A stretch of 64,000 nucleotides of DNA from Gymnorhina tibicen (lineage: Eukaryota; Chordata; Aves; Passeriformes; Artamidae), in contig VXAZ01008267.1 of NCBI GenBank assembly GCA_013399875.1, positions 949,141-1,013,140 on the forward strand, given 5' to 3'. The notes under the pieces are model-generated. The model was not told where the DNA came from and searched no databases. It saw only the letters and a program-made list of their open reading frames with translations. Positions 21,366 to 34,700 of this stretch are shown piece after piece. The translations under genes were made by a program, and so were the position numbers. Position 1 is the stretch's first letter, and each line of letters begins with the position of its first letter.

Positions 21366-22584
21366 GACCTAAAAATGGTAGTAGTAAGAACAACCTACCA
21401 GTGTGAATTTTCTTGAATAGCCCTAGATTCCTGAGCTGATCTTGAACACTTGCAAGAGCTGCCTAGAAAGCACCAGTCCAGCCACAACACCAAGGACAGG
21501 CTGGGCCTGTATGGTATAGCAGATAATTGAATGTATCTACTATAAACACGTACAACCTGTCAAATCATATGAATCATCAAATATCAACAAATCATATGAA
21601 TGAGAACAGAAATTATACCCATGCTCCAAATATGCATCATTATACCCATGTTCTATTATCATGTATACAGAAAAACACATTTTACATAGAATCATGTGTA
21701 TATGGGACATACACACATCGACGTGCGTTTTCCCCCACCTTTCTCAACCACACTGGAAACCAAGGTGGTTAGTTTCACCAAAGCAAGAAACCTCTCTTGG
21801 AGGAAATGGAGCAGACTTAGCAGTCTGGCTTTCAGGCACTTGTATAAAATTACACACGAAACAGTTACACTAAAAATCTCTAATTGTTAAGAAAAAGAGT
21901 TAAATTTATAATTAAGTAAGAGGTCACACTGGTGTAAAAAAAGAAAGAGATCAAATCAAATCTGAAGCATCACAGCAAAGTGAATATAATGTATTCATGG
22001 TACCCCAGGAAACCTGTTATTACAGTGAAGAAAAATAAAAAAATGTCAGGTTCCTTATAGGCCAACTGCTAAAATCATTAAAGCTTCCTGGAATAACAGT
22101 ATATTCCCTCATGCCTTAGCTAGACCTGTCAACAACAGGAGCCCTGAGGAATCTGCCATGTTTGCTGGTTACTGCTCTCCTCCTTGTGGTCTTTCAATCA
22201 CGTCATGATATTCATCTCAAGGGCAGAGCACAGCTGTCTAACTTCCTCTGGAGCTACCAGGACCATTCCTGAAATGACCCCACAGCTGCAGAGGGGCAAA
22301 CCAGCCGCTGTGCTGTGTGAGATGTCTACCTTGGACATCTGGGGGCCTCTCCGTGGGACATGGTCATCCCACCCTGCCTCCTCCTTCTCCTCTTGGGACA
22401 CATCCATTTCTTCTCTTCCTTAACATAACCTCTTCCCTCTTCTGAAGAATCCCTTGCATTTATTTATTGTCATTGCACACATAGCCTGCATCTCCTTTAT
22501 CTCCTGCTCATCTGTAGCCATCCAATCACCTCACCCAGAGAGGAGCAGCTCTGCTCAAAGGGAATGGAGCAGCACAAGCAAACT
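21366..22584. other. no gene recognised; short direct repeats
   Basis: AAATCATATGAAT occurs twice, near 21562 and 21588, and TATACCCATG twice just after, giving a small repetitive AT-rich patch. The remainder, including 22140-22580, might contain further degraded CR1 but I cannot show it. Confidence 0.45.
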
Positions 22585-23615
22585 ACTGGGCACAGCTGGT
22601 TCATGTTCAGCTGCTGTCAACCAGCACCCCCAGGTCCTTCTCAGCTGGGCAGTTTTCCAGCCACTCTGCCCCCAGCCTGTAGCACTGCCGGTGCCGGTGG
22701 GTTGTTTTGACCCAAGGGCAGGACCCAGCACTTCACCTTATTGAACCTCCTACAATTGTCCTCATTGATCCAGCCTGTCCAGTTCCCTCTGCAGAGCTGT
22801 CTTGCCCTCCAGCAGATCAGCACTCCTGCTCAACTTCATGTCATCTGTGAACTGACTGAGGGGGCACTTGATCCCCTCTTCTCTCAACCAGTCTCCTAAA
22901 CAGGCCCTCTAAAAGTGCAAGGCAACAGATCTGCTGAGTCCCTCCTTACTTTCCCATGAATCAAAACTCTATAATTTTGTGACCACTGTGCCCAAGAGGC
23001 CTCCAAACACCACCACTTCTCATCTGTTCACAAACACCAGGTCCAGTGGTGGACCTGGCTCATTCACCAGCGGTGTCAGGCAGTTGTCTGCCAAACACTC
23101 CAGGAACGTCCTAGGCTGTGTCCTCTGCTGTGTTGTATTTCCAGCAGACATCAAGTAAGCAGAAGTCTCCCCCAAGGGCCAGCAACTGTGAGATTTCTCC
23201 CAGCTTATAAAATACTTCAGGTGCCTCTTTGTCCTGGTAGGGTGGTCTGTAACAGACTCCCACCAGGATACCTGCCTTGTTGGCCTTCCCCCAAATTCTT
23301 ACAAATAAACACTCGACTCTATCATCACCATCATTAAGCTCTTGATGATCAAAACTCTCCCTTATATATAGGGCTACCCCACCACCTCTCCTTCTTTGCC
23401 TATTCCTTCTGAAGTGTTTATAGCCATGCATTGCAGCATTCCCCTTGGGGTTTTCCCCTCATGTCTCTGTGATGGTAACTGAGTCAGTTTTCCTGCTCCT
23501 CCTGTTTGTTGCCATTGGTGTGTGCACTGGTGTAGATTCACCTTAGTTGAGCTTTTGATCTCACAACCTTTTTGGAGGGAAGGAGACCTAATTCCTACAT
23601 GACCTACATCATAGT
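22585..23615 (-). repeat. CR1 LINE ORF2 fragment with internal deletion
   Basis: Minus-strand CR1. From 22585 to about 22900 it covers the distal reverse transcriptase domain. The minus strand reads [16 protein letters not shown] within 22641-22823, matching the CR1 block RFNKAKCxVLHLGxNN. At about 22900-22920 the text jumps directly to the endonuclease domain (22960-23440), so most of the central reverse transcriptase is missing. Upstream, 23440-23615 follows the ORF2 start region, around the block encoding ITET and NKQEE. The 3' end of the element is also missing. The left boundary is approximate. Confidence 0.88.
23111..23431 (-). pseudogene. CR1 ORF2 endonuclease fragment (106 codons, open)
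   Basis: An apurinic-type endonuclease fragment. It contains RRRGGGVALYIRE (about residues 13-25), DDRVECLFVRIWGKANKA (36-53), VGVCYRPP (57-64) and GDFCLLDVCWKYNTAE (88-103). CR1 consensus has GDFN at the last site. The asparagine, which contributes to the active site in this nuclease family, is replaced by cysteine. Compared with the consensus the fragment also seems to lack a few residues before GDF and one near FYKLGE, probably in-frame deletions. The frame is open by chance preservation and ends at an internal stop. It is not a host gene. Confidence 0.85.
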
Positions 23616-25644
23616 TTTTAGTAAACCATCAAGCACGTGGGTAGTGCATTGCTTTTGGGGTGATGATACTCCCTGTATTTATTTTTTTTCTCTAATCGGA
23701 TCTCTAAGGGGGAAAAAAATCATAACAACCCTTTCCATAGGCTTCATGATTATTTAACTGATACCAAGCAGATGAGGACACAGTGGTGGTGGGTTACTCT
23801 CTTGAAGCACAAACCATGGGTGAAGCTATGAAAGAATGGTGATCCCAACCTTGCAAACACTATTTGGGGTAGCTTGGATCCATGGCTAAATATAAGCTTA
23901 AAAGACAACTCTTACTGCTGCAATGAGCTAAACCATACGAAGACAACGGAATCTTTATTCTTGAGCATATCTGAAACAACGACTGGTGAAGAAGGCTAGG
24001 ACACTCGGAGGCAAAATGTTCTCATTGGCATAACTTTTTGCTTTGAAAGCAGATTTCCTTCATCTGGTTCTAGAGAATAAAAAAGGGTATCCTGCATCCA
24101 ACTTTGCCTGTCCATAGTGGAACAATGAAAAAGTCTTAGAAATGAGTATTCTTGTCCAATGGTTTGAAGTCTAGCAGCAATGTCTGAGCAAATTTGCCGT
24201 GTAATCCATTTCAGAGGTTTTGGCTTTGCTTAAATAATTTTGGCTTGTAACTACAAAGAATAAGAACCAAATTTTGGGTTACAGTTTTGTAACTGTATAA
24301 ATCAAGTAGTGACATAAATTTAGAGTGAAAAAAAGACTAGAAATTATGTGCCATTTGAGAACTTACAGATCTTTAGTTTTTCTCTTAGGATAGCTTCATA
24401 TTTTCATGAAAGCTCTTCACGGTCTAGGCATTTAGATTATACATATAATTAAACCTGTAGTATGTCCGTATTGACCATAAACAACCACAATGTGCAAGCA
24501 AAGTGCAAACACATACTAAGACATAGAATAGAAAAGGAAAGAAAGTGTCTTGCTGCAAATAAGAAACTTGTTACATGGAAAGTACTTGACCTGTCCACAA
24601 ACAAAGCCTTTTAGAAAGGTGTGTGCTACATACAGAACCGTATCAAACCAGAAAGTACAGGCACACACTTCCCTTCAAAGGCAGATATAAAATGCTTTAC
24701 TTGTTACTTCCAGGCAGGTTTTAGACATTGGCAGGCAAAGCACCACTGGGTTGTTTGAACACCTAAAAGAAGAGCACATTGCTGTCACCTGAGTGGCTCA
24801 GTTCAGCTCTGCTCACCCAGGCAGCCCAGGAGAGAGCAGCTCCTTCCTTCTCACATTCAGAAATCTATACTCAAAATCTCTGCAACACACAAAGAACTAA
24901 GATCCAACCTACAAAAAAACAGGAGCAAAAAGAAACTGTTTCCATTAAGTTTTAGAAGGATCTACAGTCACAGTTGGCAAAGACTTTTGCTAATGGGAAA
25001 CAGCAGAGGGAACTGATTCAACAAGTAAATTAAGTATTTTCTACACCTTGTATATGCAAGTCTCTTACCCTCGGGCATACTGTCAATGAATGCAACTGCA
25101 GCTCTCTCATGACAGCCCTGCATTCAATACCACTTTTGTAAGGGGAAAAATGTCAGGACAGGGCTTTCAGGCAAACTGTAATAGCAGGTCACTGCTTGCA
25201 GGCCCTGAGTCTAATTATTGGCAAAACAGCATTTGAAGATTTAGCTTTAGTTTGCACTGTGCTTGTTCTCTGGCCATTAGCAAGTATTTAAATAGAATTA
25301 ACTGGCTACTTGCAAGGTCATTTCAATAATTTTTGAAACAAAGCCTGGTGAGTTCTCACACATACAGGGGGGTAAATGGCACACAGCTCAGCCTGCCAGC
25401 AATGAAGTGTGCAACACTCAGCCTCAGTGACAGAGCTAACTATTTCAGTCCTCAGATTAGTGATCCTTTTGTCTATGCAGAACTACACATAGGCAGATCC
25501 TATGCATAGTTATCCTAATAGCTCTATATTTAGGGCTCAAACCATTGACAGAAATAGCAACAGAATGAGCAAGGTGGAGGAAGGCTGGAGAGAAAGGAAT
25601 TTAATTTTGCTGATAGCTACAAACTGCTCTTTTCCCCCCCCCTA
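23616..25644. other. no gene recognised
   Basis: About 2 kb of AT-rich sequence upstream of the assembly gap. No frame above about 65 codons is recognisable and I see no repeat. It ends in a C9 run at the gap edge. Confidence 0.5.
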
Positions 25645-25707
25645 NNNNNNNNNNNNNNNNNNNNNNNNNNNNNNNNNNNNNNNNNNNNNNNNNNNNNNNN
25701 NNNNNNN
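25645..25707. other. assembly gap (63 N)
   Basis: Unresolved bases, directly preceded by TTTCCCCCCCCCTA. The homopolymer probably contributed to the break. The true length is unknown. Confidence 0.99.
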
Positions 25708-28700
25708 TTTACCTTTGAAGGGAAGCATGGTTCAGCAACATAGCCGTGTTCTAAGAGATTCCTCTCTAAAAACACTCAAATATTCCCATTCTAAAGGCAG
25801 CATTTCTCTCAGGTGCACACCTCTTTTTCTGGAGAGAATTTAAACTCTACGCTCCTTTTGTGGCTAACAGCTGCATCAAACAATTCAATTAGCAACATAC
25901 ATTATACAATTAGGAAGATATTGTGCTTGAGACAGTCCTAAATTAAGGGCCAATGTGTAGCTTGATTGTATAGTTTGCATAATTAACACATCATATTTAA
26001 ATCCTATCTTTGCTCATGAAGTTGCAACAACCTGCAAATCAATAGCTATCTACTGTAGATCATGAACTTCTCAAATCCATTTATTAAACCTTTGGCAGAA
26101 AATTTGCCAAAAAATGTCAGGGAAAAAAGATCAGAAGAAAACCCCCCAAGAATAGGCATGGAAGTCCTATAAATGTTCACGCAGTTCTAATAATACTAAA
26201 GCAAAATGAAAGGTGACATATTCAAGCGTTTGTGAACAGCGTATTGTAGGTGTGCCCTAGGAGATAAGTTGCAGCTTGTAACAGCTGACTCAAAATGGGT
26301 AATCAGAGTTATGACATACTGACAATTAAAACTAAGAAAACAAAGCCATGCCTTATTGTGGACTTACACTTTTTTTTTTCAGATCTAGCATAGGCATAAG
26401 AGTTTTGATTATGTAACTTTTTCATGTTACAGCTGGATTGATACATTAAAAGTAGTGTACTATGGAAAAATTACCCTAACTGTACCTGTAGTAGGCTCTA
26501 AAATAGCCATTACTGTGCGGAAAACAGATGTCAATATCACTGGGAAAATGTCAACAGGCTGCTCTGCGGACACTATATGAAATACCAGAAATGATTTAAG
26601 GAAGAAAATGTTTTCTCACTGCATTCATCTGTGGCTATATTCAGAGATTTTTTTTTTTCCCTGAAGGCAATAGTAGAACTGCAAGAGATCAAGACAGCGC
26701 AGGAGATGCAATGAAGAGCTATTAAATCATGAAAGACAGGGCAAATAAACAAGGGATGATTATTCCCTTTTCCTTAACACGGAGGAAATAGGCAGCAATC
26801 AATCCGGTTATCAAGCAACAGGCTTAAAACAAACACAAGGAAATGCATTTCCAACCTCTGCAAAAGGTCCAAAGCTAAGATTGAAACCTCTTGATCAAAA
26901 CCTAAACTGATCAGAGCTACAGAGCGTTATTCAGCTATATATTTTAAACATAATAGCTTATATTCAAATGATGGCTTAGGATTTCCAAACCTGTAAATTT
27001 TTCTGAAGGTGCCTTCAGGCACTCTGCATAATTTCTTTTATCTCTTCCACTGGTTTTTGCTATTGCCCATTTCTGAATATAGGGTACCTGGCTATAATGG
27101 ACCATTATGGAGAGCTCTTGTGCAGTAATTAGCCCTGGTGTAGGCACAGCTAAAAACAACGCTCTTAGCAGTAGAACTTACCCTGGTTTGGAGAAGGAAA
27201 AGAAGCCAAGTTAATGTAAGGACCCTGAAGCTGCATCTTCAGCAGAGTGCTTCTCATAACAGTGCTGGTGAAAGTCTTTCGTAAGCTATTTCATAAGCTT
27301 GGTCTATGTTTCCATGATCATGGAGAATATGAGAAAGCTACAAATTAATATGTGCTGGCACCAGAACATTCAGAGACCTACAAGTCTGTCCTTGGCTTAA
27401 TACAGAGTTCACCCAAAATAAGAACAGAGACAGCATTATGTATTTCTAATTGGTCATAAGCAGCATTTTGTATGTGGAACTCAACATTCCCAAACTATTT
27501 GATCAGACTTTAAAAAGAGATTAGACTAAAATAAAAATCCACTGAGTCCGTTTGTTCTGCAGAAAAAGGCAGTAAATTTTCTGAATTAGTGTTGCCATTG
27601 TGAGTTCTTTGCTGAAGTCCCTTAAATAAGTAAGCAATTCAGCTAGTTCCCAAAACCAGGGATGATGTCACATAGGAATCAGAACTGAAAAAGTTCCATG
27701 ATCAAAACCTGTGCTGTCATAACTTCCTGTCACAACAGTCTGGTTTTGTCTGCAAGCTCCTGTGCAACTGCGTGTTTACACATGCATATGTGAGAGAAAT
27801 GACTGAGCTGGAGCTTGCACGTGTGCCTTGTTCTCCAGGCAATTTACATGAAAACAGGAGACTTTACTGGTGAACTCTCCAGGATTATTCGAGAGGAAAA
27901 CTAAAGAGCCTCTCTCAAGACTTTTTATGACATCCTTCATTTAAAATATCTTATTTGGTTATCTACTTAAAGATCTTTTAAGATGATATGAGTTCATCTG
28001 AAAGAGCTTGGTAATCATAGGAAGAAAACACAGTTTTTTCACTTAACTCTGTCTGTCAACTGCAAACAGATTCCACATTTGGTTGGTTTTTAAAAACAAA
28101 CAGCAACAAAATGCAAAAAACCATGTACCAATTTAAAAATACCTCAGAAACAAGGTAAGCAGCCCTTGAGTGTTAAACACTGCCATATACAATATGGTGT
28201 GGTGGTTTACACACATGTACATGGCATCTGCTAATCTCAGGAGTGCACTATCAAGGAACAGTTGTCTGAGTGCTGCCTGGTACAGTAAGGCAGCAGCCAG
28301 AGGCCATGTTCTCAGACATTCCCATCACTACTGCCCTGACCTCATTCTTTTGGCTTTCTTAATTCTACAAGTTTTTGCATTTTGTGGGCTAGCAGAAAGC
28401 AAATACCGTTGAAAATTCTTGTGAAACCAAGTGTACCAGAGGTGCTTTGGCATGCTGGAGAACAGGAGCTGGGCTCTGAAGGAGAAAGGAAGCTTGAGCT
28501 GCTTTCAGATAAATTAGAGTCCAAGAAGGAAAAATATATGCCTTTTTTTAGGTAGGCCTTTCTTTTTCAAATGTTTTATTTCCAAAAAAATAATCTTCCC
28601 ACCTTCCTCCTTACACTGGAGGAAGGAAAAAATGACAGTATAATTTCCCTATAGAGATGAGAAAAATGCAGTAGTGCTGCTTTATTTAGGGTGAGTGGAG

Positions 28701-31700
28701 GAGATAGCTCACACTCCAAGCACAACAGAAGAAGACACCACCACAGTACCAGAGAGAAACGGTAAATACAGTAGTGGTGAGATAGAATTGGATATAAGCC
28801 AGTGCCCCCTGCAGGTGTCACTCAAACATCCCCTTCCCAGTGTGAACTCCTGGCCTGGCCTAGACCTTACTCAGGACTTTTTCCCTGAGGTCCATGGGAT
28901 TTCTCTGCCTACTATACTGCACTGAGCCCAAGAGCAGCAAGGATATTTTGCTGTTTGTACCATGCCAGTCCAGTTCATTTCCTGACCTCTTGCTTAATAT
29001 AACTCTTCCCACCAACCTTAAATGAGACTGGTTCTGCTCTCAGTGCATAGTTGTGGAAAGCAAAACTTCCATATCTTGTGAATTACCACATTTATATGGG
29101 TAGCAGAAGATCTTGGCTGGTGGCTAGAATTACCAGCCTATGCAGAGCTCCTTTTGAGTATGAATTACTTGGAATGAGCACCAGAAAAATGCCGTAGCAA
29201 GCAGCAGAACGACTATGTCATTGAGACTGACAGGTACTGTTTATTCTTAAACTGGTTTTCTTTTTCTGACTCCAGGCTGGATTTTTGTCCTGGTTTTTTT
29301 TCCCATCCAGCAGGATGTACCGTTCCTCCTGACAGTGGTTAAGCCCATGGATAGAAAAACAGTTGAACCAAGCCAAAGAGAGGCAGCACTTCTCCAGCAC
29401 TTGCTTACATAGACTTTGCTTGTGTATTTGGCCCAAATTACCACTTTAAATGGTACGCATTTTTCTTCTTTGCTAGAAAGGACAGGATGAAGTGGAAACT
29501 CAGTCTGACTACTGTACCACAAAGCAACTGACAGGAGCTTCCTGCCTTCTTGGTTTAGCTCATGGAATAACAACTTCTACAACCACCACCTCATCTCTTT
29601 CAAAGAGCCTCACAGTTGGTTTGCCAGACATCTCAAAGAGTGATTTTTCATGTTTTCTACTTTTCTTTTTTGGAGGCTAATCATCTGTCCACTTCACTTC
29701 AGAATGCCATGCCTACACACCCTCCAACTGCTCAGAAGAGACCTGAGAGCCTCAGCAGAGTGCAGCTCTACAACACTCTGCTGAGACTCTCCATGCTACT
29801 GCAATTCAGCTTTAAAAGTTTTTAAAGAAAGATAGCGGAGGACAAAAAAAAATGCTCCAGAAGCCAGTAAAATTATCAGGCCCTCAAAGGAAGTGTCCTG
29901 TAAAGAGGAGCACCCATTTAGTCTATGGGTAACTGCATGGGAAAGTTAGGGGGAGATTTGTGAGGGAAGGAGGAGACGGATGGTACAAGTAAAGGCCAGG
30001 CTGGGTATTTAGAAGTTTGTGGTTTCTGTCCTCAACTTTTGATGTCTTCATGTATCTTAAAATGTGGCCATCTGTCAGCTCAAGGAACAGCAAAGCAGGA
30101 GTCAAAATCAAGCTCCAGCTCTAACAAGATGACAAATGTGGCTGCCATAAACCTGAAAGGGAGGTCCTTCTGTTATTTTAGCTAATAATTCATGGCTGGT
30201 TGATATAAATCCATAAATAAATAAATCAGTAGGCTTTCCTAGCAGAGGTTGTTAGGAGTGGGCTGCCCCATCTTTGGGACTGTGTGAGCAGTGATGCTGC
30301 TGCTGCACCAGGGTCTGGGTATCAGCACTGCTGCAGTTGTCACTGACTCAGTCCTCACCATGCCTGGCTGGTGGCAGCAGCTCTGCCAGGGTGGCCAGGA
30401 GCCAGGCAGGGCCCGTGCCTGTGGACTTGCCACAGGAACTTGCCTGTGGGTTCCTGGGAGGCTGCACAGAGGAGAGGGCTGTGTTTTATTACACACGCTG
30501 GCTTAAGCTAAGATTCAATTACCTGTGCGTTCTCTAAGCAGGTGTTTAAGTTAGCTTAAAGCTATCCCAGCCATGTGGGCAAATCCCAGGCAGAGAGCCA
30601 CCAGCACGGTGCTGTCCTGCCACTTGCAGACTGCAGCAGCTGGAGCTGCAATTTTGCAATTTGCCTTGCATGTGATTTCTTCCATGAGTTAAGGCTGAAT
30701 CAATACAATTTTTTTTCTCTCATCTTTCAAGGATTACTTACATAACCAAAAGAAAATAAATCTCATAAGGAGGAATCTTATTGCAAAGAGTGAAATCTTT
30801 AACTTTTTCAGAGCAGTAAATTCCATGGAACTAAGCCAGTGTAGGCCAGCTGAGTTTCTGTCCCTTCATGTTTAATGATGGAGGTAAAAACCTGGTACAG
30901 GGCTTTATGATACAAAAATGCTTTATAATGCAGAACAGACCAACCCCATACAAATGTTCCCAATACTGAACTTATTTTCATAGCAGACTTTTAGGAGAGA
31001 GCAGCACAATACTGTGACTTGAGAAACTTTTACTAGAATTAGACCAAGAAAAAAAAATCAGAAAACAACCATTAATGTCCAGGGCAATTTTCAAAACCTC
31101 TTTCGCAGTTTTTTCTTCCCTCCTTTTTACAAATGTGGGAACAGTTAACCACTCAGGAAGAACACTTTGTAAATTTGGAAACCTAAAAAATCCCCCTGTT
31201 AGACTTAGCCCACATTAAAACAAAGAGTTTAGATTTTTTTTTTTATCTAGCAAAGAATAAACATAATATTTTGTGTGAGAAAATACAAAACAGGCTTTCT
31301 CCCCCACATTTCAGTCAGCTGAGATTTTAAATAGCCCTTAAAAAGTGTCATGTAACAAGCAGGCTAGCAGTACTGCAGTGCAAAAGGGAAATCTTTCTGA
31401 CTTCCTACACAGCGCACCAAGAAAAGAAACCCAGCCCACCAGAGACCAGATCTTACATCCCCTCTGTGGGATGAAAGGGCTTTGTTACAGCTACAAGAAG
31501 TCTGCATAGTAGTGATCTTGTCAGACGGAGTAAGACTGATCAGAAATATCTTCTCCCTTCCAACCAGCAAGACTCCTCGTCCAGCCAGGGAGACTGCTTG
31601 GCTTGCAGGGTGAGCCCTGCTGCCTGCTGCCCTGATGGGAAAGAATGTCTGTGAAACTTGGAGGCAGCCTGGTCAGAAAATTGTGACTCAGCTCCATTTC

Positions 31701-34700
31701 TCAGCTTTCCTAGGAGCTTGGATAATCCCTTCCCTCCTTCTCCATCTCCCTGTGGTAGCCACCTCTGGATCTCTGACATCAGGCCCTTCTGGTCAGATTT
31801 TTTTGGGCATGTTTCAAAACCCTTCTAGTTCTTGATGGAGTGACACGCTCACCATTGTAATATCTTCAGGAGATAAAGCAAGCCTGGGTTCAAAGAGCCC
31901 AGCTCTGACTGTAAACAGCTGGTCTTTCCTGTAGTACATGGATGAAGGACACAGATACTGTGCAGTCTCCAAGTATTTTTAAAGGTGCCAAGAAAAGCAG
32001 AAGAGAGCAGCATCTCCCTCCTAGAAGAAGGCATCCGGTAGCTCAGACATCAGGTGTCTTAGACTTTTGTCCAAATATGTTTGTGGATAAAGAGGCAACA
32101 AGCTGCCTGCCGTGCTACACACACTATCTGTAGTGCTGTCTGCACCTGAGAAGCTCTTTAGACTCTTCAGAAAAAAAAACCTCTGCAAGGTTTGAGAAAT
32201 ACAGGGCTTCTCAAAACCAACAGACATGTTGCCTCGTGTAGTGTTTGCCTAGTATACGGTTAATAAGGGTGGGGTTTTTTGTGAATATTATTTAAGTTGA
32301 TCATGTTAGAATGTGTTGGGCTGATAAAAGCAATAGAAGAGCAGAGGAACGAAAAGAAGTTTTAAAATTACCAAAACAAACAAAAAAATACTAAAAAGCA
32401 TCTCTGTCTCTGAACTGCACAAATTTTTTTCTGCCTAAACACAACATGGAATAATTTTTTGTTCACATGTCTGCACATCTTCCTAACAACCAGAAGAATG
32501 CTGCATGTGGATGAAGAGATCTTTTTTGACCAGTTTGATCCACGAGTAACATAATCACAAAAGCTGGCAATTTCATGCTGTCTTGTATGCACACACGTAC
32601 TAGTTTGCTCTTACCTGTACGTCTGTTGTATGTTGGGAAGCTCGAAAAACCAGACCCATGGTCTTGATGTAAGTCAAATATATTTAGTGCATACAAACCC
32701 AAGCACTCTATGCCTATTAAAATTCAACAGGAGTGATATATCAAAAGCTTTGCAGATTGCTGTGAAAATTTAGCTTCAGGGAAGCTGACCTCTTTTATAG
32801 CCACAAGGAAGATTTTTCACTGAAAGCTGACTTGAATGTTATTATTACAACTGAAAAACTTTCCATATTCCCATGAGATGACTGCATTGCATGTTATCCC
32901 GGAGACAAAGATTGCAGGACAGACTTGACAAATCCAGACAACATTAAAAGTAAGCGGATGACAATTTTTCTGCTGGGAGAAATCCAGCAAGTTCTAGACT
33001 TGTTTACTAGCCCCTGACCAGAACACCTCATCAAACTGCAGTACTTAAAACCAGAGTTGAAGCTCTGATATTTAAAAGTGTGTTTTGGAAACAGTCTGAG
33101 TACACTGAAAGCCTTGGACTGGATTCAAAAGTAGCATTTGAAACTGCCATCTCCTAATTAAAACTATATACTCCTAGATGCTCGCTTCAATTGATACCTT
33201 AAGCACATCTTGTTGATTGAATTTGTTTAGTGAATGGAGATAGAAAAATTTCCTCACAATTAATTTTCACTTATTTGTATGTCTAAACAATTTCACAGTC
33301 TCTTGTTTCCTCCTGATTAAACTGACTTATAAATGCTGAAGATTGGGGTACAGTTTAGTAAACGTCTTCCAGATTTTTGGCTGCATGATTCTATAAATTC
33401 TGTGCTGATACTGAATAGAAATTTCAATGTTTGAATCATTTTAATTTGGTCAAATCTTTAATAAAAGCTTGTGAAGAGAAAAAGAAGTATCCACACCTTA
33501 TTTAAAGGTGTTGAATATTTTTATAACAAATTTCCTTTAAAAACCAACATCCCAGTTTCCTATAGAAACAGAGCTTTTAAAGGAAATTCATAAAGGAATG
33601 TCCAATGGTTTTTGTTGAACCTAAGCTTGTTAAGAATATTCTCCTGGTAAGGGAAATATAATTCAAAATAAAATTAAATGCAAAGATATATGTTCATAAA
33701 ATCTACATGCAATGGTTCTAAAGAGACTGACGACCATCTGGCACCATGTATGTAGGACCTCAGGCAAGCTGCCACCCTTTTTCACTCTTGCAGACTAACT
33801 GAAGGCCAGTGTATTACGGAAAGTGAACAGATTTACTCCAAAAGATTATGACAATTGTTGTCAGTGCTGTCTTATAAGAGGTTCATCAGTGATGTAATTT
33901 TTATCTCTCATGTATGATACGTCTTTTGTTCACTTCTTTTCTATTTCAGGGTGTTCATGGGCTCTGTTGAAAAGAAGTACCATGGCATTTTACTTCAGTA
34001 GAAGTAAATAAAAAATAATTACCAGTTAAAACTAATTTGACTAAGGGCCTCTTGCTCTGCTGAGAAGACCACTGTGGCTGAATAGTGGTCTGGATAACTC
34101 CATACTTTATTCCAGAGACTCTGTCCAGAGCCAAGCACGGACATGTTGTCAGAAACAGCCTCTGTCTGCAGAACTGTGTAGGTACCACATTAGAAATCAT
34201 CAGCTACAAGGTCTAGCTGGGGTTCATGACAGATAAGCAACATTCACCTTTCAAAGCTACAGCAAGAAAAGCCAGAAGACTGTGATGAAAGGAGAAAGTA
34301 AGGGTGTGAATAAGACACTGTTAAAATCAGTAACAATTTTCTACATACAGTCTGGTACTCATAATTTAGATTTTGAAAAGTCTGAAGAGGGTAAAAGGGA
34401 AAGACAAGAAGACACAGAGGACCTGAGAGCAGAAGAAAATGTAATTTACTGAAAAGTTTAATAAATGAAAAACTATTTATTTTATTTTAAAAAGGGAAAA
34501 TGTTCTATGAATAGCAAAATTCCTGCTGCATGAATTCACATCAATTTTTGGTGTAAAGGGGTTTGATATAAACAAAACTTGAGGAAAACTCTCCCTAGTT
34601 TGGTGTCTCTTATGACTCCACTAACGTGTGCTGCAGGTGGCCTGTAAATACATTCCCACTGACTGGCTGGCCACGCGCTGCCAAATAGTGTGTGACAGCT

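Noticed and set aside
29420..29445. ATTTGGCCCAAATTAC resembles the U5 end of the ERVL-like LTR
   Set aside because: Only a short match, no further LTR sequence on either side; the core is a simple palindrome.
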